A DNA stretch of 64,000 nucleotides from Paenibacillus pabuli (GCF_023101145.1 NZ_CP073714.1:2604001-2668000); one strand, 5' to 3'. Positions 17,643 through 26,985 are shown, numbered from the stretch's first letter. Numbers and translations: made by a program. The notes: generated by a model not told the origin, from the letters alone.

Positions 17643-19351
17643 TGTCTAAAGAACACGGAGAGATAGAATCGCTGCGCAGAACGATTGAGCAGTTATCGGA
17701 TCAGATTATTCGTAGCAAGGAGCAGGAAGAGCGAATTCTGAATGAATTTTCAGAGATGAATAATGAACTAGTTACCCTGCAGCGGATGCTTGCCAAAAAT
17801 AATGCCAGCCTTGAGGCGGCAAAAAACAAAGCTCTAGCTGCAGATGAGCTCAAAAGTTCGTTCATCGCCGTTATCAGTCACGACTTTCGAACACCATTAA
17901 ACGGTATTCTGGGCATGGCTGAGCTAATGCAGCGATCTGCCCTGACGGGCGAGCAGAAAAATTCGGTAGCTGTCATTCAGGACGCTGCAAAACTGCTTCT
18001 TAACTTGATTGAGGATCTGCTGGATCTCTCCAAATTGGAGGCAGGGCAGATGCGACTTGAGATCGCCGAATTGGAGCTGAAGTCCATATTCGACACCATT
18101 TTCCGTTTGCTTGAGCCCAAGGTGCAACATAACGGAAATCAACTGTCATTAGATTATGATTCCCGGGTATCCACTGTACTTAAAGGGGACGTCACACGGA
18201 TTACTCAGGTTTTGATTAATCTGATCCAGAATGCCAATAAATTTACTGCTCAAGGCTCTGTTCGGATTCGTGTTACACTGGCCAAAGAGTGTGACGCTAC
18301 ACAATATATAAGATTTGAAGTCGAGGATACGGGGATTGGAATTGCCGAGGAGGATCAGAAAACACTGTTTCAACCGTATACACAGACGGAGCGAGGACGA
18401 GCCAGGGAGTATGAGGGCACAGGTCTGGGTTTATCGATATGCCATTCTCTGGTTACCCTGATGAAAGGTCAAATTGGTGTACAGAGTCAGGAAGGGCAGG
18501 GTTCCACTTTCTGGTTCGAGCTTCCGCTTGGCAAAACAGATCAGGATCGATCTTCTCCCCAGGCTGACCAGATTCTCTCACAGGAAAATCAGGATCAGAG
18601 TGATCCCACCGATAAGGTATCGATTCTGCTGGCGGATGACAATGTGATTAATCGACAAGTTGTGATAATGCAACTCAAAAAGCTCGGCATTACCGAGGTG
18701 GACCCTGTCTCCAATGGGGAGGAGGCAGTCTCCGCTTTTCTAAGTAAATCATACAGCCTGATCCTGATGGATAACATGATGCCTATAATGGACGGGCTTG
18801 AGGCGACACGCAAAATCAGAGCCATGGAAGAGGATGAAATGCGTCTTTCTATTCCGATAATCGCCATGACAGGGAATGTGATGGATGGAGATAAGGATAA
18901 ATGTATTGAAGCCGGAATGAATGACTTCATTGGTAAACCATTCACACTGGAAGAACTGAACAACGTCATTCAGAAGTGGCAGCACTCATTTCGATCCAGA
19001 GATGTGCTGAATATGAGCATTGTGAATGAAATCGTAGATTTAAGCAGTGAAGGTGATGCAACACTGCTTGGCATGTTACTGAATATGTATCAGAGTGAAA
19101 CCCCAGGGAAAATTGAAGGGCTGCGGAGACATATCGTGTCAGGAAATCATGTCGCTGCCGTGGAGATTGCTCATGATCTGAAATCCGCCAGTCTCAGCCT
19201 GGGTATCGATTATTTATCTACGCTGTTCGCGCAAATTGAACAGTTTGCCAAGGAAGGTCAGTCCAGGAAGGCGGAGGCCTCACTGAATGCCTTGTTACCT
19301 GCGTACAAGGAAGCTTGCTCTGCGCTGGAAAGGATTAGTAACCGTCAATGA
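17642..19351 (+). CDS. Soluble hybrid histidine kinase (HisKA-HATPase-REC-HPt)
   Basis: 569 residues with no membrane helix. Residues 1-68 are a coiled coil; HisKA has SHDFRTP with His80; the ATPase domain has N197/N199, DTGIGI at 229 and GTGLGLS at 259; the receiver has D332-D333, phosphoacceptor D377 in LMDNMMP and K432; the C-terminal HPt has HDLKSAS with His511. It is a complete internal phosphorelay but has no sensor domain and no output domain, so input must come from a partner, most simply the B12-binding protein encoded just upstream. The final response regulator is not in the window. I chose ATG 17642 (overlapping TGATG); GTG 17639 would add one residue. Confidence 0.92.
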   Translation: MSKEHGEIESLRRTIEQLSDQIIRSKEQEERILNEFSEMNNELVTLQRMLAKNNASLEAAKNKALAADELKSSFIAVISHDFRTPLNGILGMAELMQRSALTGEQKNSVAVIQDAAKLLLNLIEDLLDLSKLEAGQMRLEIAELELKSIFDTIFRLLEPKVQHNGNQLSLDYDSRVSTVLKGDVTRITQVLINLIQNANKFTAQGSVRIRVTLAKECDATQYIRFEVEDTGIGIAEEDQKTLFQPYTQTERGRAREYEGTGLGLSICHSLVTLMKGQIGVQSQEGQGSTFWFELPLGKTDQDRSSPQADQILSQENQDQSDPTDKVSILLADDNVINRQVVIMQLKKLGITEVDPVSNGEEAVSAFLSKSYSLILMDNMMPIMDGLEATRKIRAMEEDEMRLSIPIIAMTGNVMDGDKDKCIEAGMNDFIGKPFTLEELNNVIQKWQHSFRSRDVLNMSIVNEIVDLSSEGDATLLGMLLNMYQSETPGKIEGLRRHIVSGNHVAAVEIAHDLKSASLSLGIDYLSTLFAQIEQFAKEGQSRKAEASLNALLPAYKEACSALERISNRQ

Positions 19352-19429
19352 AAATGGATGAATGCTCAAATGAACTGGATATACATATATCTTTCACGTG
19401 GAAGATCGACTGAAAGAGAGGGACTTGTT

Positions 19430-20401
19430 ATGTTCGTTTATGGATTTGCAGTTTTGGTGCTTATTGTACTTGCTTTGTTATGGTTAGGTGGACTGTATTT
19501 CTTCAAAACCGCCATTCGGCGTGCTCCAAAATTATTTCTGGTTGACAATCCGAATCTGATGCCCGAACCGGATAACGAGATTATCAGCAGTGCGTCTGAC
19601 TTGACGTGGCTTCATACGCAGCCAACCGAAGATATATATATTGAATCACATGATGGATTAAAGCTGCATGGAACATGGCTTCCTTCCCGCAGCGGATTGC
19701 AGCAACCAACGGTTATCCTGGCCCATGGCTATTCTGGAAAAGGCATGGAGATGGCAGGTTTTGCCCGTTTCTATGCTGAGAAATGGGGCTACAATGTGCT
19801 GATGCCGGATGATCGGGGGCATGGTCAAAGTGAAGGCAACATCATCGGATTCGGCTGGCTGGATCGTAAAGACTATGTTCGATGGGTGCATTGGGTTCTG
19901 GGCAAGGTCGGTATGGAGACGGAGATCGTCTTGCATGGAATCTCGATGGGAGGGGCTACCGTATTGATGACAGGCGGTGAAGTTCTCCCTGATCAGGTGA
20001 AGGCCATCGTATCGGATTGTGCCTACACCTCGGTGAAGGAGGAGTTGACCTTCCAGCTCAAGCAGCTATACAAGTTGCCTGCCTTTCCGTTTATTCCCGT
20101 TACCAGTCTCATTTCGAAATGGAAGGCTGGTTACTTCTTTGAGGAGGCATCGGCACTGAATCAACTCGCCAAAGTTCAGGTTCCGGTTCTTTTTATTCAC
20201 GGTGAGGCAGATACATTTGTACCGACGGAAATGGTTTACAGACTATATGAAGCGTGTCCAACAGACAAGGAACTGTTGACTATTCCCCATGCGGGTCATG
20301 GAACTGCATTTCAAGTGGATCGAACCCGATACGAGGAGATGCTTGAATCCTTTTTGACCAAGAACCTATCGCATTCTTCTGCAGTACCAGCATTCAGCTG
20401 A
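19430..20401 (+). CDS. Membrane-anchored alpha/beta hydrolase
   Basis: 323 residues. An N-terminal helix (about 3-24) is followed by an alpha/beta hydrolase fold: HGYSGKG (oxyanion), HGISMGG (nucleophile Ser), HGEADTFVP (Asp) and HAGHG (His). This resembles Bem46/YqkD-type serine hydrolases with an anchor. I chose ATG 19430 because AGAGAGGG lies 8 nt before it; the upstream Met at 19358 has no site and adds a polar extension ahead of the helix. Substrate unknown. It follows the kinase by 78 bp. Confidence 0.85.
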   Translation: MFVYGFAVLVLIVLALLWLGGLYFFKTAIRRAPKLFLVDNPNLMPEPDNEIISSASDLTWLHTQPTEDIYIESHDGLKLHGTWLPSRSGLQQPTVILAHGYSGKGMEMAGFARFYAEKWGYNVLMPDDRGHGQSEGNIIGFGWLDRKDYVRWVHWVLGKVGMETEIVLHGISMGGATVLMTGGEVLPDQVKAIVSDCAYTSVKEELTFQLKQLYKLPAFPFIPVTSLISKWKAGYFFEEASALNQLAKVQVPVLFIHGEADTFVPTEMVYRLYEACPTDKELLTIPHAGHGTAFQVDRTRYEEMLESFLTKNLSHSSAVPAFS

Positions 20402-20456
20402 TTCCAATAAAGCATCCGGGGTATTAAGAAGTAGATGTACTAAGGGGAGGTGCGAG

Positions 20457-20807
20457 ATGCCATACACACCTAGAGTTTGTTCATATTGTCATGAAAAAAT
20501 GGCAGAAGATGAGTTTAAATGCAAATCCTGCGGCAATCTGGTTACGACCAAAACGGTTCTGCCTGAACAACCCTATATGCTTGAAAATGATGAATGGATA
20601 TTGGATCGATATTCAATTGTGTTGCTTGTTCTGATGGTGCTGTTTCTTCCTCCGGCAGCCATGACCATTGGCGGCGTGATGTTATTTAATGACAATATGT
20701 ATAAGCGGGATACAGGTAAATTGCTCGTAACTGGGGCATTTGTTGTGATGGTCATTCTCACCATTGTTCTGTTCGCAGGTTCGGGGACATTGACGATTAA
20801 CATCTAA
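20457..20807 (+). CDS. Zinc-ribbon two-helix membrane protein
   Basis: 116 residues. The N-terminus has CSYC and CKSC, a zinc ribbon of about 25 residues, followed by two membrane helices (about 54-80 and 90-111) around a short loop. The layout matches small DUF-type proteins of Firmicutes that have no known role. AGGGGAGGTGCGAG lies before the ATG. It precedes the methyltransferase by 17 bp, so they are probably co-transcribed. Confidence 0.75.
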   Translation: MPYTPRVCSYCHEKMAEDEFKCKSCGNLVTTKTVLPEQPYMLENDEWILDRYSIVLLVLMVLFLPPAAMTIGGVMLFNDNMYKRDTGKLLVTGAFVVMVILTIVLFAGSGTLTINI

Positions 20808-20824
20808 GCTATGGAGGTGCTCTT

Positions 20825-21538
20825 ATGGGAAATGAACAATTTGAGGCTGCAAGGAAAGCAGAGACAGGTTACCATTCCAACTTCTATCAGAACAACGAAT
20901 TATTCGCTTCCGGCACCTGGATGTCAAGGCCCATGCCTATGGTTATGGACATGCTGGATCGTTTGCTTACCCATAAGGCAGAACTGCGTGTTCTTGATTT
21001 GGGATGCGGTGTAGGCAGACATACGATACCGATTGCACAGCGTCTCGGGCAAACGAACAGTGAAGTTATTGGTGTGGATTTGCTGGATGAGGCTGTAGAC
21101 GGACTTCGCAAATATGCGAAAGAATATCAGGTTGATCATATCGTGCAAGCAGAGAAAGCAGATGTTGAGCATTACGCTGTCGAGCCGGATCATTTTGATT
21201 TTATTGCTGCTTGTTCTTGCCTGGAACATGTTTCAACTAAACAAGCCTTAGTGGAAGCTATTGAACGTTTGCAAGCGGGAACCCGTACGGGCGGCATTCA
21301 TTGTATAACCATGAGTACGAGTGTAGAGGAAAAGGAAATCAACACAGGCCGGGAGATTGAGCCATTGATTGAATTGAATTTGCCCACTGCGGAGGCTATC
21401 GCATTACTGGAGAAGACCTATGCGGATTGGAATATTCTTCTCCAGGAACATGTAACCCAGACGATCGAAGAGGAAAAATATGATGAACCGACACAGTTCC
21501 GTTGTGAACTGCTTCGTTTCGCTGCACAGAAGCAGTAG
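20825..21538 (+). CDS. SAM-dependent methyltransferase (class I)
   Basis: 237 residues. Motif I is VLDLGCGVGRHTIPIA (about 58-73), motif II GVDLLDEA, and a later FDFIAACSCLEHV corresponds to motif IV. These place S-adenosylmethionine in a Rossmann fold. There is no substrate-specific signature. GGAGGT precedes the ATG. The sequence is most like Tellurite-resistance/UbiE-type small-molecule methyltransferases by eye. Confidence 0.85.
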   Translation: MGNEQFEAARKAETGYHSNFYQNNELFASGTWMSRPMPMVMDMLDRLLTHKAELRVLDLGCGVGRHTIPIAQRLGQTNSEVIGVDLLDEAVDGLRKYAKEYQVDHIVQAEKADVEHYAVEPDHFDFIAACSCLEHVSTKQALVEAIERLQAGTRTGGIHCITMSTSVEEKEINTGREIEPLIELNLPTAEAIALLEKTYADWNILLQEHVTQTIEEEKYDEPTQFRCELLRFAAQKQ

Positions 21539-21547
21539 CAGTAGCTC

Positions 21548-21578
21548 CTGCCGGGATCGCGTAGTAAGGTCCCGGCAG
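21548..21578 (+). terminator. Hairpin after the methyltransferase gene
   Basis: Perfect 9-bp stem CTGCCGGGA/TCCCGGCAG with a 13-nt loop, 10 bp after the stop. The T tract is very short, so it may be a weak terminator or an mRNA end-stabilising stem. Confidence 0.45.
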
Positions 21579-21665
21579 TTCGCATGACTTGGTAGCTTAA
21601 CAGGAACATCACGAGAAGCATCTGGGGATAGGGGATATCATCACACCAGAACATGGGGGATCAGA

Positions 21666-22652
21666 ATGAGTACATATGTGATTGGAATGGATGGCGGAGG
21701 AAGCCATACACGTGTAGCATTGGCTGATGAGAACGGAAAAGTTTTGTCATATGTGCAAAAAGGTGGTTGCAACCGCTATCATGATGCCAATGCAGAGCAG
21801 CACGTATTAGAGGGGATCGCTGAAGCCATTCATGGAGCAGGGTTAGAAGTGAAGCAGGTTGCTTCCATTCAGGCAGGGATGGCAGGGCTGGATCAGCCAG
21901 AGGATACAGTATGGGCTGAAGCTTTACTCGCCCGAACCGGCATATCGGGCAGAATCAGCGCGGTAAATGACACGCATATTGCACATACGGCAGCCTTTGG
22001 CGGTGAGCCGGGCATTGTAGCTATTGGGGGCACAGGCTCTCTGATTCTGGGTAAAACGGAACAAGGGACCTGGCTCCGCAATGACCAGTTCGGCCACTAT
22101 GCACCAACAGCAGCTCGCTTTTTGGCTTATGATGCCGTGCATTCTATCCTTGCGGGACGTTATAGTCCACACGACCATCCCTGGATTGAGCGGATATTAG
22201 ATTATTGGAATGTAAATTCGATTCCCGAGCTTGCTGCACTGGGCGCATCAGGTTTTGCTGAAAGCAGACAGGCGATCAATCGGATATTTGGTCAAATGGC
22301 TCCTTTGGTTACCCAAGCAGCCGCCGAGAATATTCCCCTTGCCGTCAGAGTATGTGATTCAGCAGCGGATACGGCTGTTGTGGGTATTCTCATACTTGCA
22401 TCGTGTTTTAAAGATCAGCAGGTATCCATTACGCTTACAGGAAGTTGTCTGAGCACACCTTACATGGTAGCGGCCGTCCAAAAAGGGCTGGATGCAGCCT
22501 ATAGACCCGGCGGACAACAGATTCGTTATATTACCAGCGATATGCCGGCAGTCGGAGGTGCGCTGCTGGATGCATATCATTTGGCAGGAATCCAGGTGCC
22601 TGAAGGTATCACGTCTGAACTCCAATGGGAACTGAAACGTTATGCGACTTGA
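21666..22652 (+). CDS. BadF/BadG-type sugar kinase (N-acetylglucosamine kinase-like)
   Basis: 328 residues of the ASKHA fold. Phosphate-1 motif GMDGGGSHTRVALAD at residues 6-20, phosphate-2 GIVAIGGTGSLI about 116-127, and adenosine region SITLTGSCLSTP about 258-270 are visible. The family includes bacterial GlcNAc/MurNAc kinases and dehydratase activators; the length and VNDTHIAHTAAFGG favour the amino-sugar kinases that recycle peptidoglycan sugars. The start has no strong ribosome site but is the first Met of the domain. Confidence 0.82.
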   Translation: MSTYVIGMDGGGSHTRVALADENGKVLSYVQKGGCNRYHDANAEQHVLEGIAEAIHGAGLEVKQVASIQAGMAGLDQPEDTVWAEALLARTGISGRISAVNDTHIAHTAAFGGEPGIVAIGGTGSLILGKTEQGTWLRNDQFGHYAPTAARFLAYDAVHSILAGRYSPHDHPWIERILDYWNVNSIPELAALGASGFAESRQAINRIFGQMAPLVTQAAAENIPLAVRVCDSAADTAVVGILILASCFKDQQVSITLTGSCLSTPYMVAAVQKGLDAAYRPGGQQIRYITSDMPAVGGALLDAYHLAGIQVPEGITSELQWELKRYAT

Positions 22653-22715
22653 ACTTTTGAGAGCTAACGACTACAATACGATAACGGAATCAAGCAAGTT
22701 ATAGGAGGAATCAGG

Positions 22716-23153
22716 GTGTTAATTCATTTGAAATCACGCATACAGGAACCGGAAGTGCAGGAACTGTTGTCCTACTCGGTCTTTCCCGACCCGGATCATC
22801 TGAATCGTGCGTTACAACAATATGTTGACAAGGATGAGCTGCATTTGGACGGTTATGAAGACGAAGGCCAGCTAATCGGTCTGATTGGATATGAGAATAC
22901 AGGAGCGAGTGAGGTTACCATTCATCATATCGCAGTTCTGCCGGAAAACCGTTTTAAAAATTATGGTCGGGGCATGATTTCACAAGTGCTGGCGAAATAT
23001 AATCCCGACCGATTGATCGCGGAAACTGACGTGGAAGCGGTAGAGTTTTATCGAAATACGGGATTTGTGGTGTATAGCCTGGGTGAATTATATCCGGGTG
23101 TGGAGCGATTCCGTTGTGTACTGGAGAAAGACGAGGGGCAAGACGAAGACTAG
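22716..23153 (+). CDS. GNAT family N-acetyltransferase
   Basis: 145 residues with GTG start after ATAGGAGGAATC. The acetyl-CoA loop is RFKNYGRGMISQVL (about 85-98), preceded by VTIHHIAVLPE and followed by EAVEFYRNTGF, a clear GNAT pattern. Acceptor unknown. It ends just before an intrinsic terminator. Confidence 0.85.
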   Translation: MLIHLKSRIQEPEVQELLSYSVFPDPDHLNRALQQYVDKDELHLDGYEDEGQLIGLIGYENTGASEVTIHHIAVLPENRFKNYGRGMISQVLAKYNPDRLIAETDVEAVEFYRNTGFVVYSLGELYPGVERFRCVLEKDEGQDED

Positions 23154-23193
23154 TATCTGTCTACTACTTTGTAACATAAAGAGAGCATATCAT

Positions 23194-23245
23194 AACAGGA
23201 TGTTGGATTTGGCGAAGCAGCTGAGTCGGACGTCCTGTTTTTTTT
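23194..23245 (+). terminator. Intrinsic terminator after GNAT gene
   Basis: AACAGGATGT (23194-23203) pairs with ACGTCCTGTT (23230-23239) with one G-U, followed by eight T. Confidence 0.8.
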
Positions 23246-23276
23246 GTCGTTTACTTAAAAAAATAGGAAAAACGTA

Positions 23277-23304
23277 TTGCTTTGCAATATAGTTTCATTA
23301 TAGA
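23277..23304 (+). promoter_or_regulatory. Promoter candidate of the marR-MMPL operon
   Basis: TTGCTT (23277-23282), a 16-bp spacer and TATAGA (23299-23304), about 60 bp before the marR start and overlapped by the repeat boxes. Confidence 0.45.
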
Positions 23305-23341
23305 ATAGTTTCATTGGAGAATAGTTCGCGAAATGAACTAT
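23289..23341. promoter_or_regulatory. Three ATAGTT half-sites at 16-bp steps (operator cluster)
   Basis: ATAGTTTCATT occurs at 23289-23299 and 23305-23315, and ATAGTTC at 23321-23327. The last pairs with GAACTAT at 23335-23341 as a perfect 7-bp inverted repeat. Starts are exactly 16 bp apart and the cluster covers the promoter. It is probably the binding region of the MarR protein encoded downstream. Confidence 0.6.
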
Positions 23342-23362
23342 ATTACGAAAGGAGAATGATGA

Positions 23363-23821
23363 ATGAACACACCGGATGCCAAAAGTTTGGTTAACCGCTA
23401 TTTGGATGCTTCTTTCCTGGTAACCAAACGGTTTGATACCCAGATACGTGAACGCTTGGGACAGATTTTGACAATGGATCAGTTCTGTTCACTCCGACTC
23501 ATTAATGAGAAGCAGTCATGTACGCCTTCTGATTTGGCAGAGCTTCTGTGCATAGGCAAGAGCAGCATTACTGCTTTGGTCAACAAGCTGGTGGATCGCG
23601 ATCTGGTCCATCGGGCCGGAGATGAACGTGACCGCAGGGTCGTGTATTTGACTCTGACAGAGACCGGAAGCCAGGTGTACAGGGAGACAGAACAGGAAAT
23701 ACAGCAGATTCTGGAGCCGTATCTGGTTCATTTTACACCGGAAGAGGTTCGTAATTTCATTGAATCTTTTGAGAAGCTTGCAGCTTTGCTAACGCATGAA
23801 GGAGGACAGGAGAACGAATGA
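23363..23821 (+). CDS. MarR family regulator of an MMPL exporter
   Basis: 152 residues. Winged helix: TMDQFCSLRLINEKQSCTPSDLAELLCIGKSSITALVNKLVDRDLVHR, then DRRVVYLTLTETG. AAAGGAGAATGATG is upstream. The stop overlaps the transporter start (ATGA at 23818-23821). This arrangement and the repeat cluster upstream suggest repression of the operon, relieved by a compound that the transporter exports. Confidence 0.9.
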   Translation: MNTPDAKSLVNRYLDASFLVTKRFDTQIRERLGQILTMDQFCSLRLINEKQSCTPSDLAELLCIGKSSITALVNKLVDRDLVHRAGDERDRRVVYLTLTETGSQVYRETEQEIQQILEPYLVHFTPEEVRNFIESFEKLAALLTHEGGQENE

Positions 23822-26800
23822 AAACGATTTTGAAAGCGCGATGGTGGTTAATGGGACTATGGGTCGTTGTAGCCGCCGTATTAATGTTCACCGCCCCTAA
23901 TATGAGTGAGTTGATTCGGGAAAAGGGACAATTCTCGGTTCCTGAAGGACACTCCTCTACCCAGGCAGCGGCGATTCTGGACGAAGCCGCAGCACAAAAG
24001 GGAGAGCAGCAGGGAAGCCAGTTGGCTCTTGTATTTTATAACCCGGATGGTTTGGGTGCCAATGGTAAAGAAGAGGCAGAACAAGCCGTTAAAAAACTGG
24101 AGGCCGAAAAAGAGAAACTGGGCATTCTGTCCATACTGGAACCATTCTCTCAGCCTGAATTGTCAGACAAAATGATCTCTGCCGATGGCAAGACGATCTT
24201 AACATCGCTTTCCATTGATCAGGGAGACCGCACAGTCAAGGAAATGCGCGAAGACCTTAATGAAGTTTTGTCATCGGTCAATGTGGAACATTACATAACC
24301 GGTAAAGGCTTGATTGATGAGGATACAGTGGAGAGTTCCCAAGAGGGGCTCAAGAAATCGGAGTACATTACCGTTGTATTTATTTTGCTTATTCTGTTCC
24401 TCGTATTCCGCTCATTCGTAGCTCCATTTGTTCCGCTGCTTACGGTAGGGATCAGCTACATTGTTTCACAGCAGATTGTTGCGTTCCTTGTGGATGGACT
24501 AGACTTCCCTATATCAACGTTTACGCAGATCTTTATGGTGGCGGTCATGTTCGGGATTGGTACGGACTATTGCATCCTGCTGATTAGCCGGTTCAAGGAA
24601 GAATTGGCTCATCATGAAAATACGTGGGATGCCATCATTGCTACCTACCGCACAGCAGGCAAAACGGTATTCTTCTCCGCACTTGCCGTACTGGTTGGAT
24701 TCATTGCCATTGGCTTTGCACAGTTTATGCTGTATCGTTCCGCGGTTGCGGTTGCTGTCGGTATTGCCGTGATGATGCTGGCATTAGTCACGATTGTTCC
24801 ATTTTTCATGGCAGTGCTGGGCAAAAGGCTGTTCTGGCCTTCCAAGGGTTCACTGGAGCATGCCGAGAGCAAGATTTATGGTGCAGCCGGTCGTTTCTCC
24901 CTAAAACGTCCATGGGCAGCCCTGCTCATCGTTGCAGCGGTATGTGTGCCATTACTGGCAACTTACGACGGCAAACTGTCGTTTAACAGTCTCGATGAGA
25001 TTGGTGAGAAATATGATTCGGTCAAAGCATTCAATATCATTTCGGACAGCTTTGGTCCGGGTGAATCGTTGCCGGGTCAGGTCGTTATCCAGAATGATGA
25101 AGCGATGGATAACGCCAAGTATATGGCGCTCGCCGAAAAGATCAGCCGGGAAGTGGAGAAGGTGCCAGGGATCTCTGGTGTCCGCAGCATGACACGTCCA
25201 ACCGGTGATGAAATCAAAGATTTTGAAGTGACACAACAAGTGGGGACATTGTCTGATGGTTTGGGCGAAGGCAAAACGGGTCTGGATAAAATCCGTGATG
25301 GTCTGAGCGAAGCCAGCAGTCAGTTAAGCAAAAATGAACCACAACTTAAAGAAGCTGCGGATGGGGCTGGAGAACTGACCAAAGGTACTTCCCAACTGCA
25401 GTCTGGTATTACACAGTTGTCGGAAGGACTTCAGCAGATTGAAAAAGGAATTCGTGACGGCTCTTCGGGCGCTGGTGATCTAAAAGCAGGTCTGCAGAAA
25501 GCCAAAACGAGTGCAGATCAACTCGCACAGGCGAACAATCAATTGCTTCAAGCCTATCGTCAGGCAGGAGCAGGTGTCGCTGCGCTGGGTGATGGCGTAG
25601 GTGAACTGCAACAGCAGCTCACAGGTGTATCTACAGCGTTAACCAGTTTGAATGAATCGTTCACAGCGCTTGAAGAGCGCTATCCCGATTTGCTGCAAGA
25701 CGCCGATTATCAGCGGGTCAAAGGAACTCTTGGTGAAACAGGTACCGGTACGGCACAGCTTGCTCAAGGTTTGGGTCAAATTCAAACCAAGCTGGGCGAA
25801 GCCGCGGCTGGAATCAATCAGGCTAACGAAGGCTTTGCCTCCGCAGCTTCCGGACAGAAGGCACTTGCTGATGGTCTGGGTCAAATTGTGACGGGAATCA
25901 GTCAGTTGCAATCCGGTCTCAAACAGGCCGCTGACGGTCAAGGTAAAGTCATTAGTGAAATTCCTTCCATCCAGAATGGACTTGGCCAGCTTCAAGGGGG
26001 TCAGGAGAAGATTCAGCAAGGCTTCTCGGATCTGAGTGGTCAACTGACTCAATTGACAGATGGTCTTAATCAGAGTGTAGATGGAATCGAACAGGTTTCA
26101 GGTGGACTCGATTCTGCACAAGACTACCTGACACAATTGCAAAACTCTCCTGATTCCGATCTGGCAGGCTGGTATGTTCCTGAAGAAGCACTGAATAGTA
26201 AAGACTTCACACAGGTATTTGATACGTATCTGTCCAAAGATCGGAAAACGATGACGATTGACGTTATTTTTGCCGAGAATCCATATGGAACTGAAGCGAT
26301 TGATCGTGTTCCGGATATCGAAGCTGCTGTACATCGTGCCGTACAAGGTAGTGCACTTGAAAAAGCGGATATTGCCATTGGCGGGGTAACCAGTACGTTT
26401 GCAGACTTGCAGGAAGTCTCCAACAACGACTACACGCGCACGGTTATGCTAATGCTTGCAGGAACGTTTATCATTCTGGTCCTGCTGCTCCGTTCGGTGA
26501 TTATGCCGTTGTATCTGATTGTCTCGTTGTTACTGGCTTATTTCACATCCATGGCCCTGACTGAAGCAATCTTTGTGAATATACTCGGGTTCTCGGGTAT
26601 CAGTTGGGTTACGCCGTTCTTCGGCTTTGTCATGCTGATTGCACTTGGTGTGGATTACAGCATCTTCCTGATGGACCGTTTCAATGAGAACAAAGGCATG
26701 AGAGTCCAGGATGCCATTCTGTATGCCATGAAAAATATGGGTACCGTCATCCTGTCTGCAGCTGTCATTCTGAGCGGTACTTTTGCTGCAATGTATCCAT

Positions 26801-26985
26801 CGGGGGTTCTTTCGATGATGCAGATTGCGACAGTTGTGCTCAGCGGACTGATCTTTTATTCTCTGCTGTTCCTGCCATTCTTCGTTCCTGTAATGGTGAA
26901 AATGTTTGGCCGTGCGAACTGGTGGCCATTCCCGAACAAGGAACAGGCCAATTCCGTTGATTCGGATCGTAACCTAGGCATGTAA
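23818..26985 (+). CDS. MMPL/RND-family transporter with long coiled extracytoplasmic insert
   Basis: 1055 residues. Twofold RND layout: helix 1 (about 8-28), extracytoplasmic domain, helices 2-6 (about 182-340; GIGTDYCILLISRFKEEL), helix 7 (about 365-385), a second long extracytoplasmic part, then five helices (about 875-1035; ALGVDYSIFLMDRFNE). The Asp-Tyr pairs in the two GxxxDY motifs are the proton-relay positions of MmpL-type carriers. Residues about 480-790 are a repetitive stretch rich in Gly, Gln, Leu and Ser with LxxGLxQL periodicity, like the coiled regions of YhgE/Pip-type proteins. That insert makes it longer than Bacillus YdfJ. Likely lipid or drug exporter driven by protons. Its terminator is interrupted by an IS. 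Confidence 0.9.
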   Translation: MKTILKARWWLMGLWVVVAAVLMFTAPNMSELIREKGQFSVPEGHSSTQAAAILDEAAAQKGEQQGSQLALVFYNPDGLGANGKEEAEQAVKKLEAEKEKLGILSILEPFSQPELSDKMISADGKTILTSLSIDQGDRTVKEMREDLNEVLSSVNVEHYITGKGLIDEDTVESSQEGLKKSEYITVVFILLILFLVFRSFVAPFVPLLTVGISYIVSQQIVAFLVDGLDFPISTFTQIFMVAVMFGIGTDYCILLISRFKEELAHHENTWDAIIATYRTAGKTVFFSALAVLVGFIAIGFAQFMLYRSAVAVAVGIAVMMLALVTIVPFFMAVLGKRLFWPSKGSLEHAESKIYGAAGRFSLKRPWAALLIVAAVCVPLLATYDGKLSFNSLDEIGEKYDSVKAFNIISDSFGPGESLPGQVVIQNDEAMDNAKYMALAEKISREVEKVPGISGVRSMTRPTGDEIKDFEVTQQVGTLSDGLGEGKTGLDKIRDGLSEASSQLSKNEPQLKEAADGAGELTKGTSQLQSGITQLSEGLQQIEKGIRDGSSGAGDLKAGLQKAKTSADQLAQANNQLLQAYRQAGAGVAALGDGVGELQQQLTGVSTALTSLNESFTALEERYPDLLQDADYQRVKGTLGETGTGTAQLAQGLGQIQTKLGEAAAGINQANEGFASAASGQKALADGLGQIVTGISQLQSGLKQAADGQGKVISEIPSIQNGLGQLQGGQEKIQQGFSDLSGQLTQLTDGLNQSVDGIEQVSGGLDSAQDYLTQLQNSPDSDLAGWYVPEEALNSKDFTQVFDTYLSKDRKTMTIDVIFAENPYGTEAIDRVPDIEAAVHRAVQGSALEKADIAIGGVTSTFADLQEVSNNDYTRTVMLMLAGTFIILVLLLRSVIMPLYLIVSLLLAYFTSMALTEAIFVNILGFSGISWVTPFFGFVMLIALGVDYSIFLMDRFNENKGMRVQDAILYAMKNMGTVILSAAVILSGTFAAMYPSGVLSMMQIATVVLSGLIFYSLLFLPFFVPVMVKMFGRANWWPFPNKEQANSVDSDRNLGM

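Noticed and set aside
25639..26052. 137-aa antisense frame and repeated sequence in the MMPL gene
   Set aside because: The repetition comes from the Gly/Gln/Leu coiled insert of the exporter, not from a DNA repeat or CRISPR array.
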